NCBI GenBank assembly: GCA_964487285.1
Contig: CAZAPZ010000060.1
Coordinates: 1 to 9,385 of the forward strand
Length of the DNA stretch: 9,385 nt
From: CAZAPZ01 sp964487285
Lineage (GTDB): Bacteria > Campylobacterota_A > Desulfurellia > JAADFJ01
Direction of reading: 5' to 3'
Of the stretch, positions 6,309 to 9,385 are shown one piece after another. Each line of letters begins with the position of its first letter. The first letter of the stretch is position 1. The translations under genes and the position numbers were made by a program. The notes beneath the pieces are model-generated. The model saw only the letters and a program-made list of their open reading frames with translations. It was not told the DNA's origin and searched no databases.

Positions 6309-6448
6309 GCTATAAACCGTGAACTTTTTTGACTAATTGCACTGTTTTTGAGCCTTTTATTTTTCGTTTGAGCAGCTTATAAATTTATTCTTATATTTTA
6401 ATTTTTTTACTTGACAAAAGAGCAGAAAATCCTACGTTTAAGAATAGT

Positions 6449-6467
6449 TATCATTCCTATAATGATA
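6449..6467 (+). promoter_or_regulatory. Fur/PerR-type operator over a -10 element
   Basis: TATCATT (6449-6455), a 5-bp spacer and AATGATA (6461-6467) form a perfect 7-bp inverted repeat. Its size and sequence are those of Fur/PerR boxes (compare TTATAATNATTATAA). An exact TATAAT (6458-6463) lies in its centre, so a bound repressor would block RNA polymerase. No good -35 lies 16-18 bp upstream. A TTGACA at 6411-6416 is too far for that -10 and may serve a weaker element near 6433. The box sits 35 bp before the PerR start, which suggests autoregulation of the whole operon. Confidence 0.7.
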
Positions 6468-6502
6468 TTTGAAAAAGCGGGATAAGATTTGAGAGGTAGT
6501 TA

Positions 6503-6898
6503 ATGAAAATTGAATCGGTAAAAATGACGAAAAACAGAGTTGCAATAGTTGAGGAATTAAAAAAGCTCACGAATCATCCTACTGCCGATGAATTGTTTGG
6601 AATCGTCAAAAAGCATTACCCTAAAATAAGCCTTGGAACGCTTTATCGCAATCTTATGCTATTGAGTCAATTCGGAGTTATACGAAAAATAGATACGGGT
6701 AATAAAAGTCGTTTTGATGGTAATACCTGTTTCCATTATCATGCCAGATGCATTAAATGCGACAGACTCATTGATCTGCCTGAAAAATACAACAAGCAGA
6801 CAATAGTTGAGAAAATGGTGGAAGATGATTTTGTTATTACCGGATATAGACTTGAATTTATTGGAATTTGCAAGGAGTGTATTGAAAATAAAATATGA
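6503..6898 (+). CDS. perR: PerR-like peroxide-sensing repressor (Fur family)
   Basis: Metal-dependent winged-helix repressor of 131 residues. The N-terminal DNA-binding half contains HPTADELF (25-32) and ISLGTLYRNL (42-51), the recognition helix. The second half carries the sensory site: His25, Asp72, His78, His80 and Asp91. These align in type and spacing with the five regulatory ligands of Bacillus subtilis PerR (His37, Asp85, His91, His93, Asp104), which supports a peroxide sensor rather than an iron-sensing Fur. Cys83-x-x-Cys86 and Cys123-x-x-Cys126 form the structural zinc site. In PerR, iron-catalysed oxidation of the two histidines releases DNA. Start: GAGAGG lies about six bases before ATG; an in-frame Met8 is less likely. 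It heads the operon with the peroxiredoxin and desulfoferrodoxin, and an operator lies upstream. Confidence 0.9.
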   Translation: MKIESVKMTKNRVAIVEELKKLTNHPTADELFGIVKKHYPKISLGTLYRNLMLLSQFGVIRKIDTGNKSRFDGNTCFHYHARCIKCDRLIDLPEKYNKQTIVEKMVEDDFVITGYRLEFIGICKECIENKI

Positions 6899-6909
6899 AG
6901 GAGTTGGAT

Positions 6910-7134
6910 ATGGAACGTAAAACAGATGTACTCAGCAGTGAAGAGAAAACAGTATTATCAGCGTTGGCAGGCGTTAAATTACCGGTGGGAACAAAGGATA
7001 TTGTTTCGGAAGCAAAGATTGAGTCCAAGCTTGTGTCAAATATCATTAAAAAGCTAAAAGCAAAAGGTTTCATTGAATCACCTGCGAGATGCAAATACGC
7101 TATAACTGAGAAAGGCAGGCAGCTTGTCTCATAA
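6910..7134 (+). CDS. Small winged-helix protein, possible DNA-binding regulator
   Basis: A 74-residue protein between PerR and the peroxiredoxin. Residues 9-20 form a first helix, 27-52 (GTKDIVSEAKIESKLVSNIIKKL) a helix-turn-helix with a recognition helix, and 53-70 (GFIESPARCKYAITEKG) a classic beta wing, as in MarR/ArsR-like folds. It contains no effector domain and a single cysteine, Cys61, in the wing. An in-frame ATG at 6895 overlaps the perR stop as ATGA, but AAGGAG (6898-6903) lies six bases before the ATG at 6910, so I prefer the latter. Thirty bases separate it from the peroxiredoxin gene. It could be a co-regulator of the oxidative-stress genes. I do not recognise a named family, and no function is proven by the sequence. 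Confidence 0.8.
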   Translation: MERKTDVLSSEEKTVLSALAGVKLPVGTKDIVSEAKIESKLVSNIIKKLKAKGFIESPARCKYAITEKGRQLVS

Positions 7135-7164
7135 AAAAGGAAAAAATTTTAGGAGGATTTTATT

Positions 7165-7758
7165 ATGTCGGTTTTAGTTACAAAAGAGGCACCTGATTTT
7201 AGTGCAAAAGCGGTATTGGCAGACAATAGCATCGGAGATCTGTCTTTATCTTCATATAGAGGAGAATATGTAGCTCTTTTCTTTTATCCGATGGATTTTA
7301 CATTTGTGTGTCCAACGGAGATTTTAGCATTCGATAAAAAGTTGAATGAGTTCAAAAAGAGAAATTGTCAGGTTATTGGAGTTTCTACGGATTCGGAGTT
7401 TTCTCATCTTGCCTGGAAAAATACGCCGGTAGATAATGGGGGGATAGGGAATATCCGGTATCCTCTTGTTGCTGATATTTCAAAGAAAATTTCAATTGAT
7501 TACGATGTGTTGTTCAATGATTCCGTAGCTTTACGCGGACTTTTTCTCATTGACAAAGAAGGAGTTGTAAGGCATCAGATAGTCAACGATCTTCCATTGG
7601 GAAGAAGTATTGCCGAGGCATTGAGAATGATTGACGCACTGCAATTTCATGAGAAAAACGGTGAAGTTTGTCCGGCAAATTTCGAAAATGGTAAAGAGGG
7701 AATGGATCCTACTCCGAAAGGTGTAGCGGAATATCTTTCAAAACATAAAAACGATTAG
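7165..7758 (+). CDS. Typical 2-Cys peroxiredoxin (AhpC/Prx1 type)
   Basis: Cytoplasmic thiol peroxidase that reduces hydrogen peroxide and organic peroxides; its electron donor is not encoded here. The 197-residue length is normal. The active-site loop FYPMDFTFVCPTE places the peroxidatic cysteine at Cys49, with Thr46 and Arg124 completing the catalytic set. The resolving cysteine is Cys169 in GEVCPANF, so partner subunits form an intersubunit disulfide. GGIG (92-95) matches the GGLG motif of overoxidation-sensitive enzymes, but the usual C-terminal Tyr-Phe is Tyr-Leu (EYL near 189-191). AGGAGG at 7151-7156 lies eight bases before ATG. It is part of the PerR operon, and its stop codon overlaps the ribosome site of the next gene. 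Confidence 0.96.
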   Translation: MSVLVTKEAPDFSAKAVLADNSIGDLSLSSYRGEYVALFFYPMDFTFVCPTEILAFDKKLNEFKKRNCQVIGVSTDSEFSHLAWKNTPVDNGGIGNIRYPLVADISKKISIDYDVLFNDSVALRGLFLIDKEGVVRHQIVNDLPLGRSIAEALRMIDALQFHEKNGEVCPANFENGKEGMDPTPKGVAEYLSKHKND

Positions 7759-7767
7759 GAGGAAGTC

Positions 7768-8148
7768 ATGGCTAAAAATTTAGAAATTTATAGATGCTCC
7801 ATATGCGGTAATATTGTTGAAGTTGTTAACGGTTCCAGCGGAACATTGGTATGCTGCGGAAAACCTATGAAATTATTGAGAGCAAATACTATGGATGCAG
7901 CAACCGAAAAACATGTTCCTGTTATTAATAGAAAAGACGGCGGATACAACATTAAAATAGGCAGCACAGCACATCCGATGACCAAAGATCATTATATACA
8001 ATGGATTGAAATTGTAGCTGATGGACGATCATATAGAAAATTCCTTAATCCAGGTGATGCTCCTGAGGCATTTTTTGAAATTACAGCTGCCAAAGTATCT
8101 GTACTTGAATATTGTAATCTGCACGGGTTATGGCAAGCCGAACTATAA
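7768..8148 (+). CDS. dfx: Desulfoferrodoxin (superoxide reductase, two-iron class)
   Basis: Reduces superoxide to hydrogen peroxide without making oxygen, the usual strategy of anaerobes. At 126 residues it has the size of the Desulfovibrio protein and the same numbering of its metal ligands. The N-terminal desulforedoxin domain binds center I through Cys10, Cys13, Cys29 and Cys30. The C-terminal neelaredoxin domain binds the catalytic center II through His49, His69, His75, Cys116 and His119. Glu47 and Lys48, which aid superoxide binding, are present in EKHVPV. AGGAGG (7757-7762) overlaps the stop of the peroxiredoxin gene. Its product, peroxide, is the substrate of the peroxiredoxin, and both genes follow the peroxide sensor, so the operon is a complete superoxide-to-water route apart from reductants such as rubredoxin. 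Confidence 0.97.
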   Translation: MAKNLEIYRCSICGNIVEVVNGSSGTLVCCGKPMKLLRANTMDAATEKHVPVINRKDGGYNIKIGSTAHPMTKDHYIQWIEIVADGRSYRKFLNPGDAPEAFFEITAAKVSVLEYCNLHGLWQAEL

Positions 8149-8161
8149 GATAGACTATTAT

Positions 8162-8194
8162 AAAAAGCCCGATTAACTGTTTAGTCGGGTTTTT
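8162..8194 (+). terminator. Strong intrinsic terminator ending the PerR operon
   Basis: A 14-bp stem, 8163-8176 with 8181-8194, includes two G-T pairs, a CCCGA/TCGGG core and a 4-nt loop (CTGT). The stem ends in a T run at 8190-8194. The A-rich 5' arm makes it potentially bidirectional. It ends 7 bp before the preferred start of the next gene. Confidence 0.88.
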
Positions 8195-8201
8195 CTTGCT
8201 A

Positions 8202-8999
8202 ATGAATCAGATGAAGAATAAAAAAGATCACTTTGAATCGCTATACCGCAAATTAAATAAGAGAGAATTTGCATATCCCGATCCTATAACAATAGTTTAT
8301 AGATATAAGAATCCTCTTGATCAAGAGACGGCAGCTCTAATCGCATCAGCTTTATCATACGGTAGAGTGGCGCAGATCATTAAATCTTCCAACTATGTGT
8401 TAAAGCAGTTAGATCCTCCGTATAGCATGATAAAAAATTGTACCGAAAAATCGCTTAGATATTGCTTTAACGGCTTTAAACATCGTTTCACTACTGAAGA
8501 TGACTTGATATATACAATTTTAGGTATTAAAGATGTTTTGAATAAATATGGTTCAATCCATAATCTTTTTGCTTTAAACTATAGACAGGAAGACGAAAAT
8601 TATTTGTATAGCCAAATTAAGACGATCAAAATACTTAATCAATTTTTTTCAGGAAACAACAGTCTGCTTCCCAATCCTGAGAAAGGCAGCGCCTGCAAAA
8701 GAATCAACATGTTTTTAAGATGGATGATACGGCATGATGAAATAGATCTCGGAATCTGGAATGATCTGCCGTCATCAAAACTTATAGTTCCGCTGGATAT
8801 ACATATGTATAATATTTGTAAATCATTAAAAATTACCACTAATAAAAGTGCCAATCTCAAAACTGCAGTTGAAATAACAGATTATTTTGCTAAAATATCA
8901 CCCGAGGATCCTGTGAAATACGATTTTAGCTTGACAAGAATAGGAATAAAATTCGGTATAAAGGAGGATGAATTTGCAAAAGGATTTGAGGCAATCTAA
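8202..8999 (+). CDS. TIGR02757 (DUF2400) family protein
   Basis: A 266-residue soluble protein of a conserved family without a settled biochemical role. Family signatures that I recognise are present in order: the DPI-x-x-VYRY-x-NPLDQE-AALIAS start (27-49) with YGRVAQI (53-59), KGSACKRINMFLRWMIR (161-177), SKLIVPLDIHMYNI (192-205) and PEDPVKYDFSLTRIGI near 234-249. The mostly helical pattern with a Lys-Pro-Leu-Asp-x-His element resembles helix-hairpin DNA-glycosylase-like folds. That is only a suggestion, since I cannot confirm a catalytic lysine. The start is uncertain: no Shine-Dalgarno is visible, ATG codons lie at 8202 and 8211, and a TTG at 8196 abuts the terminator. No convincing promoter is visible. 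Its end overlaps the NUDIX gene, which implies coupled expression. Confidence 0.88.
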   Translation: MNQMKNKKDHFESLYRKLNKREFAYPDPITIVYRYKNPLDQETAALIASALSYGRVAQIIKSSNYVLKQLDPPYSMIKNCTEKSLRYCFNGFKHRFTTEDDLIYTILGIKDVLNKYGSIHNLFALNYRQEDENYLYSQIKTIKILNQFFSGNNSLLPNPEKGSACKRINMFLRWMIRHDEIDLGIWNDLPSSKLIVPLDIHMYNICKSLKITTNKSANLKTAVEITDYFAKISPEDPVKYDFSLTRIGIKFGIKEDEFAKGFEAI

Positions 9000-9385
9000 A
9001 ATAAAATTTGACATTGAACTTATCGAAGAGCTTCAAAAAAGCTATCCAAAATTTGAAGATGGAAGAACAGATTACACTAATGCTAAAATAATACCCATAG
9101 TAACATGCTTTATAATGTATGATGGAATGATTTTCTTGGCAAAAAGAGGAAATAAAGTTAGGACATACAAAGGCAAATGGTGCACAGTGGCAGGGTATTA
9201 TGATAGGCCTTCGGAAGCTATTAAAATTGCGCTCAATGAACTTAAAGAAGAGGCGTTAATTGAAAATGATCAAATAGATAAAAGTATAAAAGGCGTTCCT
9301 TTCAGCTATACAGATAAAGATTACGATATAGAGTGGATTATTCATCCGTTTCTATTTATCGTAAACAGTAAAGATATTACCATTG
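8974..9385 (+). CDS. NUDIX hydrolase, 3' end beyond the window
   Basis: Partial gene of 137 codons; the rest lies past the window edge. NUDIX enzymes cleave nucleoside diphosphates linked to another group. IIPIVTCFIMYDGMIFLAKRG is the usual first strand pair. GKWCTVAGYYDRPSE then leads into the Nudix box ALNELKEEALI, which keeps the metal-binding Glu-x-x-Glu-Glu (ELKEE). The box is not standard: the Arg before that Glu is Asn, the first conserved Glu is shifted by one position, and the final Gly is Leu. AAGGAGG (8961-8967) directly abuts an ATG at 8968, whereas the in-frame TTG at 8974 has ideal 6-base spacing. I therefore prefer TTG, with ATG as the alternative. Either overlaps the upstream gene by 26-32 bp. 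The substrate cannot be deduced. Confidence 0.85.
   Translation, partial: MQKDLRQSKIKFDIELIEELQKSYPKFEDGRTDYTNAKIIPIVTCFIMYDGMIFLAKRGNKVRTYKGKWCTVAGYYDRPSEAIKIALNELKEEALIENDQIDKSIKGVPFSYTDKDYDIEWIIHPFLFIVNSKDITI

Noticed and set aside
8196..8201. TTG start for the DUF2400 protein
   Set aside because: It lies directly against the terminator T-run and has no ribosome site; the ATG at 8202 adds no loss to the conserved region.

Overview
The window comes from an AT-rich, flagellated, Gram-negative bacterium. A Geobacter-like short pilin, hook-basal-body genes behind a sigma-54-type promoter, a PerR regulator and a superoxide reductase (desulfoferrodoxin) together suggest an anaerobic or microaerophilic member of the former delta-proteobacteria, such as a Desulfurella/Hippea-like or related lineage. 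That placement is inferred from gene content only.

Region 1 (1-3715) holds a pilin locus lying between two copies of one dispersed repeat family. After a repeat cluster (about 27-270) come a promoter, a potentially folded leader containing a six-codon ORF, and two closely spaced genes. The first encodes a very short type IV pilin of 59 mature residues. The second encodes a secreted protein that looks like the globular half of a long pilin. This is the split PilA-N/PilA-C arrangement known from Geobacter. A strong intrinsic terminator ends the pair. A separately promoted 626-residue polytopic protein of the WaaL/PglL/PilO superfamily follows and is a candidate pilin O-oligosaccharyltransferase. 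A 480-bp non-coding stretch then contains a second copy of the repeat.

Region 2 (3816-6308, minus strand) is a compact flagellar operon, flgF-flgG-flgA, for the proximal rod, the distal rod and the P-ring chaperone. A good -24/-12 sigma-54-type promoter sits just upstream of flgF.

Region 3 (6411-8194, plus strand) is an oxidative-stress operon: a Fur/PerR-type box over a -10 element, a PerR-like repressor, a 74-residue winged-helix protein, a typical 2-Cys peroxiredoxin and a desulfoferrodoxin, closed by a strong terminator. The likely logic is that PerR senses peroxide and relieves repression of an operon that removes superoxide (Dfx) and peroxide (Prx).

Region 4 (8202-9385) holds a TIGR02757/DUF2400 family protein and an overlapping NUDIX hydrolase cut by the window edge.

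The most noteworthy material is the split-pilin locus with its structured leader and glycosylation-type neighbour. The small winged-helix protein inside the PerR operon comes next.
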